Part shown: positions 1-12,600 of the stretch, piece by piece | Layout: every line of letters starts with the position of its first letter | Numbering within the stretch: the first letter of the stretch is position 1 | Source of the DNA: Takakia lepidozioides | Lineage: Eukaryota > Streptophyta > Takakiopsida > Takakiales > Takakiaceae | Length of the DNA: 64,000 nt | Assembly (NCBI GenBank): GCA_030704615.1 | Contig: CM060731.1 | Location: 29,140,001 to 29,204,000 of the forward strand | Direction: 5' to 3' | Notes under the pieces: generated by a model | Told to the model about the DNA's origin: nothing | Seen by the model: the letters and a program-made list of their open reading frames with translations, nothing else | The model's database searches: none | Translations under genes and position numbers: made by a program

Positions 1-1040
1 TACTGTGACTGGACATCTTCGTTTTCCGACCTCCTCGTATCGAACACTTGAGTTGTGCCCCGAACTTTGAATCTGCTCTTGTTGGGGCAGTTTAATGCTA
101 TGTGATCTTCTTCTCCACAATAGAGGCATAATGCATTCGAGCGCCGTCTTTGTTTTTCTTGTGGCGTCAATGGCTTGAATCGGACAACATCAATCGGCAT
201 AGGATCACTATTGGATGTCTGATGGATCGTTGTGTTTGGTGTCGTAGTAGCAGTGACATGATGTGTCGTAGACCATCCATATCGCTTCTTTTGACGTCTT
301 TCGAATAAACGATTATCGCATGCAATGACTTGGGTGATGAATTCACTCAGTGTGCTCACGTTTGGCATTGTCAGCAACAAATCTTTTACATCATCTTTTA
401 GCCCACATCAAAACTGACTAATGAGGCTTTTCTCATTCCAGTCGAGGTCGAACGTAAGTTGTCGAAATTCGGCAGCATAAGCGGAAACATGACGTGCTCA
501 TTGTCGAAGATTTCGCATCTTTGTTTCTGCAACTCTCTCTCTATCATTTTCTCCAAACGTTGCAGTGAACTCGGACATGAATGCTTCAAAATTGTATAGT
601 AAATGCGAATTTTTTTCTAATAGCGGTGCAAACCAAGATAGGGCAGTGCCTGACAGAAAGGTGCCCACGAATCCCACTTGAATACCTTCATCGGGATAGC
701 GTTGTGGATGTAGTCGTAGGAACAGTCGTACTTATTGAACAAAACTGCGAAATCTTGATCTCGTCCCATCAAATTTCTCGGGCATGCTAATCTTTGGTTC
801 TCTCGTAATCTGTTGAAAAGGAACCGTTGCAGTAGTAGCTGTTGCAGTAGGGACTCGTATGGTTGAAGATCCATTGTTCGACTCTTTTAACTCTGAAATT
901 TGTTGTTGCAAATTGTGGAGAGCGTTGCCAAGATCTTGAGACTGATCAGCTTGCAATTGGGCGGTAGATGTACGAAGTTCTTGCATCTGGAGCTGAAGAC
1001 TCTGCAATGTGGTGACCATTTCCACAAATGTACCTTCCAT
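1..1040 (-). mobile_element. Ty3/gypsy retrotransposon gag, degraded, truncated by window edge
   Basis: Read on the minus strand, an ATG at 1040 opens a gag polyprotein. It has a glutamine-rich coiled-coil-like N-terminus, then a capsid (Retrotrans_gag) region with motifs such as PEKFDGTRSRFRSFV, LSWFAPLLEKNS and DWNEKSLISQF. A CCHC zinc knuckle, CLYCGEEDHIALNC, is encoded near 90-135 (CX2CX4HX4C). The reading frame is broken near 735 and carries stops near 505 and 410, so this copy is dead. The capsid style resembles the Sushi/RTL branch of Ty3 elements; that placement is from family knowledge. Protease and polymerase would lie left of the window. The element appears to enter with its 5' end near 1.1-1.7 kb. 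Confidence 0.85.
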
Positions 1041-1085
1041 CTTAACTAACTAAAGAACAAACTGCAGTCTCGCCATCTGTCAAGG

Positions 1086-1690
1086 ACGTGAACATGACAG
1101 AACACAAACAAGAGATAAGACTAGAGGTACAAGACTAGACAAGAAGTCAAGATCGACGAGGCCGAATGCATGGTACGTGAACATGAATCAAGATGATCTT
1201 TATAACAATGGACAAGAGTACAAAATACTGGAACTCGACTCGGATATTGGAATGCTAGAAACTGGACTAGAATACCAGATACTGGAAGCTGGACTGGAGT
1301 ACTGGACTTGGAACAAGAGTAGCTTGAACTTGTGTTGGCGAGACTGAAGAGTGTCCAGTCTCGCCTCCTATATATACTGGCTATAAGAAGTTTCTCCAAG
1401 AAGCTTCCCCTATGGAGGTTTCTTGCTGGAGAAGTTTCCAAGATTAAACAAAAGTTTCTTGATGGAGAAGCTTCCTTAAACAAATGAGGTATCTTGATGG
1501 AGAAGTTTCATCCAAAAGAAGCTTCCTGAGTAGTTTCCCAAGTTACTCTTGGTAATTTGGTAAACTCCCGGTAACTTGGTAAGTAATGGTAAGTAATGGT
1601 AAATCATGGTAAGTTATGATAAGTCATGGTAACTTTTGGTAACATGGTAACTTGATAACTTCTGGTATTTACTCCTGGTAAGTTCCTCTG
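1086..1690 (-). repeat. Probable 5' LTR of the gag element, ending in GGTAA-rich array
   Basis: This stretch lies immediately upstream (minus strand) of the gag ATG. It holds a TATA-like TATATATAGG at about 1368-1377 in minus orientation and, from 1540 to 1685, a degenerate array of GGTAAGT/GGTAACTT words about 10-12 bases long. No TG...CA boundaries or matching second LTR can be seen, because the other end of the element is outside the window, so the LTR assignment rests on position only. Confidence 0.4.
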
Positions 1691-1694
1691 GGCT

Positions 1695-3610
1695 ATGTCC
1701 GTGATAGCTGGTGGAAACTCATGGTTGGAGCTTCCATCTCGGAATCCTCCCCTATGCAAAACACTGCCTGGGCACCTTCTTCCCGTTGGATTTTGCAAGG
1801 CCTTAACCACAAAGCTCAGGGCTCCCCACTTTGGAACTCTATTTGGAAGGCTTGGAACTACTTTAGACCTTGCCTTAGGAAACAGAAGCCAGCTTCTTTT
1901 CACGAAGTATTGAGACAACACCTTTTCCTTAATTAACTCCAACAATCCCTCCCGGGAGGAAAAAATCCAAGCCAAAAGATGGGCAGGTTGGGATTCAAGA
2001 GGAGTCTCCACTGTCAAAAATCTCTGGGATAGTACACCCCAGTCTCTCCAACAAGCTCTGGGATCCCGGCGCCTTCAATCAGGCATAACAGATATCATTC
2101 GCTCCATTCCGGACTCGTGGAAGCTTATTCTTGCAGGCAGCCCTGGCCCTCCTTCTCCCCACCATTGGGTTCTCTCTAACTTCCAAAACCTTCATCCTCT
2201 ACCTCACTGCCTCCTCAGAGTTACAGGTTTATGGTTATCAATTCCAAGCCAACAATTTCTCTGGTCTGCTCTCTCTTTCCTCTCTGCAGATAGTTTCTCT
2301 ACCCTTTGCCTCTTGCTCACCAGCCCGGATCTGCCTTTGGTCTGACCCATCCAAACCATTCAACCCTCAAGCTCCTATGCGCTCTCCCATCATTCCATGG
2401 CTGCAACAAAGTTCTTTTGCTCTCATAGAAAGGTCTCAGTCCTCTCTGCAAATAGACCCTGTAGAATGGAAATGGCTCTTCAAAGATGAACTCCTACCCT
2501 TCTTTGCATACACTGCCAAGAGAGCGTACAGGGCCCTCTTGGGGGCAACACCATTGTATGCCAAATGGAATAAAAAATGGGGGCATGAAAATTTTGCTGA
2601 TGAGAACTGGAAGTGTATTTGGGCTCTAATATGGGAGAAATCAAAACGAGCCAAGATTAGCGCTTTCCTTTGGCAGGTTGCCAACTTCTTAACTTTGCAG
2701 AGGCCTTTCTATGCCAATGCTGTTCGATAAGTACCATCAAAACCTTGGAGCACTGCCTCATCTATTGCAAAGCTCCCACCGCCATCTGGCCGCTAGTAAG
2801 GGACTTCTATAGGAATTGGGACCTCTTGCCGTTGTGCATAGGCCCTCAACAATGAAAACTCATCTCCTACTGCCCTTCTCACTCTGGTCTTCTTTGACCT
2901 TACAATAGCGGCTAAGAAGGCTTGGGCTTCATTGTGTGCAGAGGCTGTCAGGAAGCCGCAACGTCAGCCTGCCCTCCTCCATGCCTTCCGAACAACATGG
3001 GGGAAGCATGGGGTCATTTGTAGCTGCGCTTATGATCTCACCTGTGTATGGGTAGACTCAGTACCACACTCTTGGCAAGGACTCAGATCCGAGCTCTTCA
3101 GCTTCCCCTGAGTTTGAAAGATCCGATGTCAATTGGAAGCACATCAAGCCCACATCCTCGGCCAAGCTTTGCTTTCATAGATAGAATGTCTTCAGTGCTA
3201 TGCTAGGGCCCATTGATACCTTCCACTTGTGCCCCTCTTTGGCTGTCTTTCCTCTCTCGCCATCTCCAATCGCCTGCCCTCTCATCTTCTCTCATCTGCT
3301 CTCTTTTTGGTCTTCATACCATAAGCATCTTCTTTCTGGTTCTCAACCATGTTAATTTTCATGATATGCCAGTTTATTGGTAGGAATCCTCTCGCTGTGA
3401 GAGAGAGGCTATTTTCAGGGGTATGTAACGTACCCAATAATGCGTTCACTGTTCGAGAGTTATCCAGCACGGCAAACCGTGAGATCAGGCTTATGGCAGC
3501 CTTCGGGCACTTAATTTTTTCCCTTCAATAATCCTATCAATAAAAGCACTATCCCACATGGCCTCGTCCCCTGTTCAGTAAAAAATAAAAAATAAAAAAA
3601 TAAAAATCTT
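1695..3610 (+). mobile_element. L1-like LINE, 3' end with RT zinc-binding domain, degraded
   Basis: The plus strand encodes the C-terminal part of a plant LINE ORF2 in several broken frames. From about 1960 a segment reads RWAGWDSRGVSTVKNLWD. From about 2515 follows the zf-RVT domain (KRAYRALLGATP, then WALIWEKSKRAKISAFLW), and near 2735-2800 its end (TIKTLEHCLIYC, then a C...W continuation). Frames change several times, so no functional protein is made. An A-rich tail of repeated AAAAAATA words at 3581-3608 marks the likely 3' end, about 345 bases before the MSH1 ATG. Endonuclease and RT catalytic domains are absent, which fits 5' truncation during insertion or later deletion. Confidence 0.8.
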
Positions 3611-3953
3611 GCTCTGGAAAAGATGAACGGTTTCAAGCTCCCTGCGTGATTAGTTTGGAATTCATCCCATCGACGTCTCTCTTCCCGATGTTCCTGTCGT
3701 TCTTGCTAGCTCTTCATGGCTGGATAGTAGTAAACTTTCATCCAACTTCGACTTCAGCCACTGGCGGGAACCAAGTGGAGACTCCACTCGCGGGTGGTGC
3801 GAGGTCGGATCTGTGGGGACCTCACAGAGAAGCTGAATCACTGCACGTTGAAAGCAAAATGTCACAGTTTTGGGCTCTTTGAAAATCAGCTGGTGAACTG
3901 CACTCGTGGGTAATCAGGGATTGCTGGGAGGATTGCCATTTGTCTCTGAGGGG

Positions 3954-6900
3954 ATGATGAGGAAGTTCGTAACGCAGGCTGCCTTCTTAAACCCAAAATG
4001 TAATGGTGACGGTATTGCCAAGTGGGCGAGAAATGGCAGCATCAGACGATCTAATTGGTTTGTGACTGTGGGAGATAGCAGCAGGCTAACTGGAGTACGA
4101 GATTCCAGATTGTGCTTTCGGGCAAGCGCTTGGATTCAGCAGCAGGTGGGCAGGGCTCTCTGTCGCTGTTACCATGTTTTGTCCCCTGAGTTTCGCCACA
4201 ACCTATACAGTTTACGAGATTTTTGCTCGAAGTTTTCTACCGTGTCGAACGAGCGGAAGGTTTCACCGAAGACCTTGCAATTGGCCGACATTGAGTACAT
4301 AAGATGGTGGGATAAGAAGATGCAAGCTTGCCAGAAACCGGCAACCAGACAGATGATCGATCGACTAACCCAGGAAAATTTGCTTGGTTTGCATGAGTCT
4401 CTGCCGGGCTAGTTCTACTCCCAACTGATGCCAATAGCCTCTGCATCTCCTACTTGCGGAATTTGTTGCTCCATCCGCCACCGTATAAGGTAGCTGCCTG
4501 CGTCCAGTCTGCTTGCCGACACTTGGCGGAGATCAAGTGCTCAATTCCTGATTTCACATGTGTTTCAGCTGCCAAGCTCATGAAGCTGATAGAAGCGAAG
4601 GAGGCCAACCACATTGAGTTCGCTCGCATGCGCAACATGGCAGAAGATGTTGTCCACATGGCTAGCTTCCCGGAGCTAAGCCCTGTCCTGAATCTGCTTC
4701 TGGAACCAACTGTGCTAGCCACAGGTACCAGTTTGACGCCACTATGATCTACAAAATCTGTTCCAATGACGAAATCAAAATATGCACTGTACTAAGCTGA
4801 ATGACTTCATTGAGTATTTGGTATATTACGACGATAGCTGGTACATTAGACACATGTATGTAGTTATTCTGCAAACACAATCAACAACTACACTGCTCTG
4901 CCAGACATTGAAACATGCAGAATATGTAGCTAGAATCGACATAATGAAGGTCATCAGGGCTCCTACTGTATTAAGCTCCAGAGAGTCAGACACACAAATG
5001 TGCTTGCCCAAGGGTACTATGTACGTGCAGGTTTGCGTATAGAGAGGAGTCAGTTGGTGGACGACTGCAAGCTGCTGGCAAGCACAATAGGGGATGTGCT
5101 TGCTTGTGAAGGGGACCCAGACCAAGCCATAAGCATGAGTCCATCCATCCCCTTTGATTTTTGTCAAGATTTAGAGGTCAGTTGGAGGGGCCGTGTTAAG
5201 AGGGAGCGTGCTGAAGAAGTATATAAAAATGTGGATGATGCCTCAGCTGAACTATCTGTTGCACTAGTTACCGATTTTCTTCCCATTGTGAACTACGTAA
5301 AAGGGAATCAAAACCCTGTGGAGGGCCAAAAAGGGGAAATTTGCCACAGCCGTGAGAATCAAGCAGTGTGGTTCAAAGGTAGGAACTACAGACCATCTCA
5401 GTTGGGGAATAGGCCTGGGGAGACAGAGATGAAGCGCTTGATTCCAGCTTTTGATGGAAAGGGCAAGAAAGTGCCCGGAGAGGAGTGGTGGACTACGGAG
5501 CGTGTGGAAAATGCTCTGAGCAACTATAGATCTGCAGTCAACAGAGCAAGTGAAGAAATTGTTGAAATTCTAAGAGCCCTAGCAGAGAAATTGAAGACCA
5601 AGATGAATGCTCTCATTTTCATTTCTGTTCTTTCTGTCGTTGTGAAGACTTTCAACATGCACGTGAGCGAGGGAAAGAGGCGCAGATGGGTGTTCCCTTT
5701 GCTCTCACCCTGTAGAGACATATTGCAGCTTGGGGAGGTACCTGATCCCCAGAGAGTGGATGATGTCCAAGCTCCTAGGACAATGGTGGAAAATGTGGGG
5801 ACTGACAGGCATATGGTGCTGGTGGATTTGGTACCTTACTGGGAAGAGCCAACGTCTACAAGACCTCAACCAAATACAGTAGAAATGGAGTCCATATTCT
5901 TGCTTACAGGGCCCAATGGTGGAGGGAAGTCGACCATCTTACGCTCAATATGTGCAGCTGCAGTCATGGGGGTGTGTGGGCTAATGGTCCCTGCCCGTGA
6001 AGCCTTCATCCCAAAGTTGGATGCTGTCATGCTGCGTGTAATGTCCACAGACAGTCCTGCCGACAGCAAGAGCTCTTTCCAGATGGTATGCCTCGGACAG
6101 TCCATACTCTGTTGAATACACATTGATTGCACCTGCAACTCCAATGAAGTTTGTAGAATCATTGCCCAGTACAATCTGTTTGATCATGAATTAATCCGTG
6201 AAGCTTCATCTGGTATACATGGATGTTTACTGCAGGAGATGTCTCAACTCCGGACTATATTGGCAGAAGCCACTGACAGAAGCCTCGTGCTGGTGGATGA
6301 GTTGTGCCGGGGAACTGATGGGCAGAAGGGCACCTGCCTTGCAGCTAGTGTGTTAGAAACGCTAGACCACATTGGTTGCCTAGGAGTCCTCTCGACGCAT
6401 CTGCATGACCTTTTGGATATGGAGCTACAAACCACTAAGGTCGTCCACAAAGCTATGGGGACAAAGGACGTTGATGGCCAGGTGGTACCTACCTGGAAAC
6501 TGGTCGATAGCGCTTGTAGAGAGAGTTTAGCTTTTGAGGTGGCTAGGAAAGAAGGTGTCCCAGAAAGTGTTGTGCAGAGGGCGGAGGAGCACTATAGAGT
6601 ATTACTGAAGCGTAGTTGGAACACCAGGACGTTTGACTTAGTTGGTAATTCAGATAGTGCAGAGGAGAAATGTAAATTCAACCAAGCAGAACAGGACAGA
6701 ACTCAAGGAAGGGCTGCTGAGTGGAGGGATTCCCTGGAAAAAACTAATTCTTACAGAGAGATAAGAGACGTGATGGAGATCTTCAACAATATATGCAAAG
6801 AGAAGCTCCTCCAGATACAAGAGGCTGAAAGCGACAAGGGTGCCTTCTACCCTCACACTGTGGCTTGCGAGCTAGTTGGTCCTCGGCAATTGCCGCCGCC

Positions 6901-7183
6901 TGCAACCACCAAGCATTCATGTGTATATATGCTGCAACGACCTGATGGAAAGTTCTATATTGGGGAGTCCGATGCCTTGACGTGCAGGATTGAGAAGCAT
7001 CGACTAAAGTTGCCGGAGGCACCATTCCTGTATGTGATAGTGGCGAATAGAAGTGTGGCGCGTGAGCTGGAGACATTCCTTATCAACCAGCTCCCTCAAT
7101 TGGGTCTCAGCCTGGCGAACAAAGGTGTTCAGGGGCATCGCCATTTTGGAACTGCACCTCTCATGGAAGCCCCTCCCTTTTAG
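3954..7183 (+). pseudogene. MSH1: MSH1 homologue lacking the mismatch-recognition region
   Basis: MSH1 is the plant organellar MutS protein that suppresses illegitimate recombination in mitochondria and plastids. The first in-frame ATG is at 3954 (a second at 3957), followed by an arginine-rich presequence-like N-terminus and the family block YIRWWDKKMQ...NLLGLHESL. At about 4405 the sequence jumps to VLLPTDANSLCISYLR, skipping roughly 290 residues of the family alignment that hold MutS domain I and part of the connector. The junction is out of frame, with TAG at 4410. Core: exon to 4724, intron 4725-5030, exon 5031-6085, intron 6086-6235, exon 6236-7183, all open. Walker A GPNGGGKST (near 5910), Walker B LVLVDELCRGT (near 6290) and the C-terminal GIY-YIG domain (CVYMLQRPDGKFYIG, near 6920-6965) are intact. 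There are only two introns here, against the roughly twenty I recall for angiosperm MSH1. It could be a decayed paralogue or an assembly artefact. Confidence 0.9.
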
Positions 7184-8250
7184 GACTTTCGCCCAGGGAG
7201 AAGGATTTGCAGCTTAAAGATTCTGTGTTACATGAACTAATTTTATACTATTGCAGTCCAGTAGAGACCTCCCTATGCTAAATTTAGCCAATTCCTCCCT
7301 TCTTTTTTTGGACCCCCCTCATCTCAATATACTTGACCTTCTTACATAAGCGGCCCCACTCTAATTCCTGGTCCACAGTAATTCCTGGACCACTCTAGAA
7401 TCAGGGCCCAATGAAACTGCTCTACATATAGACAACAATTCAATCACATGTTTGTAAGAACATTGTTCATAGCGCGGGTGCACAGTGATTAGTTGCATGA
7501 ATGGCGGGTCGGTGAGAGAGTGGGCAGGAAAATAGATTGGTTGATGGTTGATAACCATCGGCAAATCCAAAATACTGTATCTATTGAGAACGGACGGATA
7601 TTAAAATTTTGTGAGTAATATGTGAGGCGGTGCCCACCGGTGGGCCTCATACTTAGGAACCAGCTGGTATTGAGAAGTAAAAATATTTCAATACCAGGAT
7701 CTCGTTGGTATTAAAAAAGGTAATACCGTACCTACCTATGCTCTCTGATGATAATTAAATTCAAAACCTTAAAAAAAATTAAAAATTAAAACAGACTGCT
7801 GGAAATATTTAACTGAAGTCCTTCCAATGCTATCACAATGTTGTATTCATATTTATATAGTAGAATACAGCAGTACATCACGGTGCTGATAGCATCAATA
7901 GAGGAGAAGCATACAACAATGCAGGCAAGGAATGATGACTTCTTGTTACTTGTTACTGCCAGCTCCCAACTTAGCCTGTACCAAGGTCTTTAGTGGTTTC
8001 TTGTCTCTCCTAGTTTAGTTTGTGTGTGTCAATACATCGTCAGTGGTTGCTTCTTGGAGCTTAGAGTGCAGGGTTAGCTTGAGAGCATGTGAGCTGTGTA
8101 CCAAGCCTTTAGTACCAAAGAGTGTATGCGACTTTGTCTTATGTAATACAATATTGTTGACCTCCAAGCAATGTGTACTTGGAGCCTTTGTGTATGATTG
8201 TGTGCTTTGTTTAATCTATGCATTGTTGGTAGAGTACAATAGGTTATGGG
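7184..8250. other. Intergenic, no gene seen
   Basis: No coding similarity is visible. At 7660-7735 there are several ACCAGCTGGTATT / CAATACCAG words, the same palindromic motif that clusters at 43.6-44.0 kb. The rest is AT-rich single-copy-looking DNA. Confidence 0.5.
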
Positions 8251-8588
8251 TAGGGAATTCCAAATAGGCCTTGATGTGAAATGCAGCGCAATTCACTTGA
8301 TCAGATGCCAATTCAATTGAATTTCGATGCCAATTCAATTGAACTAACCCTAATTTGCAATTCAATTGAATTGTAATCTATAATTTTTAACGCAGTTTTG
8401 TATATAATATATATAATATATTATCATGTGTATGTATATGTATATGTATCATATACACATATACATACGAGAGTATAAGATGAATATACATGCTGGCCCG
8501 TCTATTCCTGCTGCCCGTCCATCCTTTGCTTGTGGTAAGGCCTAAGTCACGACATGAGTCGCGTACCCTAAAGGAGAGATATATACTA
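8251..8588. repeat. Direct repeat copy 1 with AATT palindromes and AT hairpin
   Basis: This sequence is nearly identical to 16845-17211. Both begin tagggaattccaaatagg and end in gagatatatacta. The core holds three CAATTCAATTGAA(TTG) words, the 16-base form being a perfect palindrome, then a long AT hairpin built from gtatgtatatg / catatacacatatacatac (about 8427-8468). No TG...CA ends or target duplication were seen, so the repeat class is unknown. Confidence 0.9.
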
Positions 8589-8604
8589 CACATATATACT
8601 AGTC

Positions 8605-8850
8605 GAGGTATCGTCATTAGGTTGTAGCCCTGTTTGATATATCTACAGAGGTATAGTATTTCATTTTACAAGAAAAGTTGGCCAAATTAATCTATATTTA
8701 TGCGGAGGTATCGTCATGAGACAGTAGCCCTGTTTAGTATACCACCAGAGGTATAGCGCATGACTTACAAAGAAACCTGGTCAAATCAGCCTATATGCAG
8801 GTTGAGGTATCGTTATGAGGTAGTTGCCCTGTTTAGTATACCTACAGAGG
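8605..8850. repeat. 100-bp tandem repeat, about 2.5 copies
   Basis: Units start with GAGGTATCGT at 8605, 8705 and 8804. Each is followed by a TAGCCCTGTTT(A/G)(A/G)TATA core and ACAGAGGTATA. Copies differ by a few percent. The array starts right after direct repeat copy 1. Confidence 0.9.
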
Positions 8851-8852
8851 GA

Positions 8853-9254
8853 TTGGCAACGTACGCATTCTTATCTCTGTTTTTATCCCAGTCCTCGCTT
8901 GTTAGATTCTACAGCTGTTCATCGCGTAGCACTTGGCTACATGATGTCTATTGTTTCTGGTTTACTCAATAAGAAGAGTGGGATAGAAATGTCAAGTGAG
9001 TTTTTCATGGTACGTGTCATGGTTGGGTGGACAGGAAGAGGCCAAGGAAGAGGCAGCAGCAGAGCTGACACATTTGGTAAGGCAACCGTGTCCATCCTGA
9101 GTATGAATGATGCTGCACCCTCGGAAATACAAGATGCTTCAAGTAAGTTCAAAGAGCTTTCTTCTCTTTCTGGTGTGCTGGATATGTATGCGGAGGACAA
9201 CTAATATCACCTTAGGTGCCAAGGCAGAAACAAACAACCAAACCCTATTTCATT

Positions 9255-9294
<40 letters not shown>

Positions 9295-9600
9295 TTTCTC
9301 CCTGTCCTCTAGGAAGCCTATTGACATTGGGTGGACTTGAAACGGGAGTACATTAATGTCTCTGTCACTAAATGCCGGCCTTCTGACCTCGTGTCCTTGT
9401 TTGTTTCGACCTTAAGCGTTTTGCTTCAGGTAAGGTAGTGCATTGGATTTAGTTGGAAAGCTTGGGGCCTTTCCCTCTTTAGAATATGCCTACACGGGCC
9501 ATTCCCTGCAACTCCCTGGAGTGTGATCTCTGAATGGTAACAAGCGGACTCCTACCGCTTGGGGGCAGCTCCTCCGCCCAAATTGGGCAGTCGTATGCTC
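8853..9600. other. No gene seen; (CT)n microsatellite at 9258-9291
   Basis: Short open stretches around 8940-9200 have no recognisable domain. A clean CT dinucleotide run lies at 9258-9291. From 9600 the LINE begins. Confidence 0.5.
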
Positions 9601-9619
9601 TGTCTAGCATACTCGGCAC

Positions 9620-12600
9620 TTGGGCTCGGGTTGGTTCCTGTGCTTAAACTTATGGCCTGCGAAAACAATCAAAAATTTAGCTCCTATCAACATCAACACT
9701 CCTCAGGGTGATCCCTCACAAGTGGTTACTTATGCCAAATCTAGGGCTTCATGTGTAGTTTTTGGGGTGAATCCCAGGATGGACGATGTGTCCTTTAAAA
9801 CTACATGCTCTACCTTAGGCTTGGATTTCATGGTTAATGGTACCATCTCGAGACTTGATAACAGGGGTACGTTGAAGGTTGCAATGACCAAAAGTGCTTC
9901 TAATAGAGTCCCGCATCAATTCAATCTCAAAGAAGTTCGTTCGTGATTTCTTGTTTGACAATTGTGAAATTATCAACAAGGGTTTGAGGTACGAGCATAG
10001 TATCTGGCTAAAACTGAATTTGAAGGGCGGCATGAGTACTCTGCTGGACCTCTTTGTCCGTTGTGTTTACATGCCCACAGAGGGGACCCTGTGTGCTGAC
10101 GCAGACAAGGCCTCACAAGTTTTGAAGCTGGACTGTGCTTCGTTCCTTGCCAAAGGTCAGGTGGTACTATTGGGGGACTTCAATGCCTGGGTGGGCAAAG
10201 GGATCCATCAGGACGATATCATTGGACCTTTTGGTGAGGACGAGCTGAATTCTAATGGCAGACGGTTAATTAACTGTCTAGAAGAGCTTCAGCTTTTGAC
10301 CTTGAATAACAGGACAAGAGGTGACCAAGTGCAGTGGACTCGTGAGAAACCCCAAACTGGGGAACGTTCCATTGTGGACTATATCATAATGGACAAATTT
10401 TTGTTCCCCCAGTGTGCCGATGTGTTGATCGACAGAACTGATATTGGTACCTCTGACCACTTGCTGGTTTGGACTGACATCAAAAGGTGTTTTCCCACCA
10501 CCAAGAGATCTGTGAAACGTTCGATTCGGAAGTGGCGCATAGAAAAATTCCACAATGAGGAGGTCAAGGCTGAGTACGTCCAGCCCTTGCAAGAGGCTCT
10601 CCCTCATTTTGTCCAATCGCTCCAAGAACTTCAGTCACGCTCTGTTAACGCAATAAATGAAGTCGAAAGAGCAGTGGACTCTTGGGAGAGTTTCGTTTCC
10701 TCCGTGGCTGACAAGATCATTGGGAGGAAACTAATTGTCTACGGTAGAGCTGTTAATTGGTGGACTAATGAGATTAAACTCAAGATAGCTGAGAGACGAG
10801 CCCTCTATAAACAGTGCTGCAATTTGGAAACCAACAGAGAATTGTGGGCGAGGTACTACCAGCTCCGTAAAGATATCAATCAGCTTGTTAGGTCTCAGAA
10901 AAAATTATACTGGGACAAGTTATACAGTGAAATAAACTCAAACCACCATGGTGGTAATGACAAGAAATTCTGCTTGGCCCTTCAACGTTTGTACAAACCG
11001 AAAAACGGTCAGCAAGTACAAGCGCTGAAGACTACTAAAGGTGCAGTGGTGACTTCATCGGTTGACATTGTCAAAACCTTTGAAACTCACTACAGTACCC
11101 TTGGCAGAACTTCTAGGTATAACAGTGAGGGGTCTTCTGCTGAATGGAGGGACACAGTTGGAAAAACTGTTCCTATGATTCAAAACAGCCCTGATGAACT
11201 GGAGTATATTTCAATGGCCTATAATGCTCCCATTACTTCTTCTGAGATTGTCGAAGCAATTGAACATATAAATGGAGGTAAAGCTCCTGGACCAGATGGT
11301 ATTGTCAACGAGCTTATCAAGCACGGTGGCGATCCCATGATAGAGGCCCTATTTCTCCTCTTTAACCTTCTCTGGAAGACTGAAATGATCCCCTTTCGCT
11401 GGCGACAGGGGGTCATTGTCAATCTATACAAGAAGGGTGACAGAGAATAACTGGGGAACTACCGTGGCATCACGCTCCTCAATGTTGTTGGCAAGACATT
11501 CTGCTTATTTATAAGTACTCGTCTCGAGGTTGATTTGGAGTCTAGAGGTTGTTTCCACGAAGGCCAAGCTGGCTTTCGGCGAAACAGGGGCTGTGTGGAT
11601 CATATCTTCACTCTAAGCAAGATTATCCAGGGAAGGAAAAAGGAGGGAAACCCACTTATGTCTTTTTCCTGGATGTCAAAAAGGCTTATGACACAGTGTG
11701 GAGAGATGGCCTATGGTTCCGCCTCTGGTCTTGTGGGATCAAGGGAAAGATGTGGAGACTTGTCCACAACTTGTATGCTCACACCAAAAGCTGTGTCACT
11801 GTTAACGGACAAAAGTCCAACTTCTTTGACTTAGACCAAGGTGTAGCTCAAGGATGTACTCTCTCCCCTCTGCCCTTCAATGTTTTCATCAATCAACTCC
11901 TCGAGGATGTGGAAAGTGACGGATTTGGGTTAAGGGTGGGTGATACCACCATACCAGCCCTTATGTTTGCGGATGACTTCGCAGGCATAGGGGAGACTCC
12001 AACCAATCTCCAGGAGTTGATTGATTGCGCGAAGACATACTTTGATCTTTGGGGGCTAGAGGCTAATGTCAGCAAATGTGCAGTGGTAGCATTCAACGAC
12101 AGAGGAGAGGGAGGAAGTGATCTTAAGTGGCAGTGGGGTAGCCAAGAGATCCCGGTCCTCCCTTCCTACACTTACCTGGGCGTTGAGTTCTCCTCCAATT
12201 GTAATTGGGATGCACATATTCGGAAAGTTGTTCAAACTGGCAAGGGCAAAGCACTGGGGCTCACTAAATTTTTCCACTGCAGAGGGGTCAACTCTGAGGT
12301 TAAGAAAACCATGCTTTGTCGCGTTATTAGACCTGCCTTGGAGTACGGATCTGCTATATGGGTTGATAACTCCAACCAGGCTAAGTCTCTAGAATCCATT
12401 CAAGTGGGGGTGGTTAAGGAGTGTATGTCAGCATGCTCCAAAACAGCCAATGTGGCTGTTCGGGGTGAGTTTGGCATTCCGTCCTTCAGCTCCCGACGAC
12501 ATGAATTCAAGGTCAGATGGTGGGGTCAGCTGCAACATATGCCCAACACCAGATATCCTAAATTAATCGACTCTATATCTTGGAAACAGGACCGCCCTGT

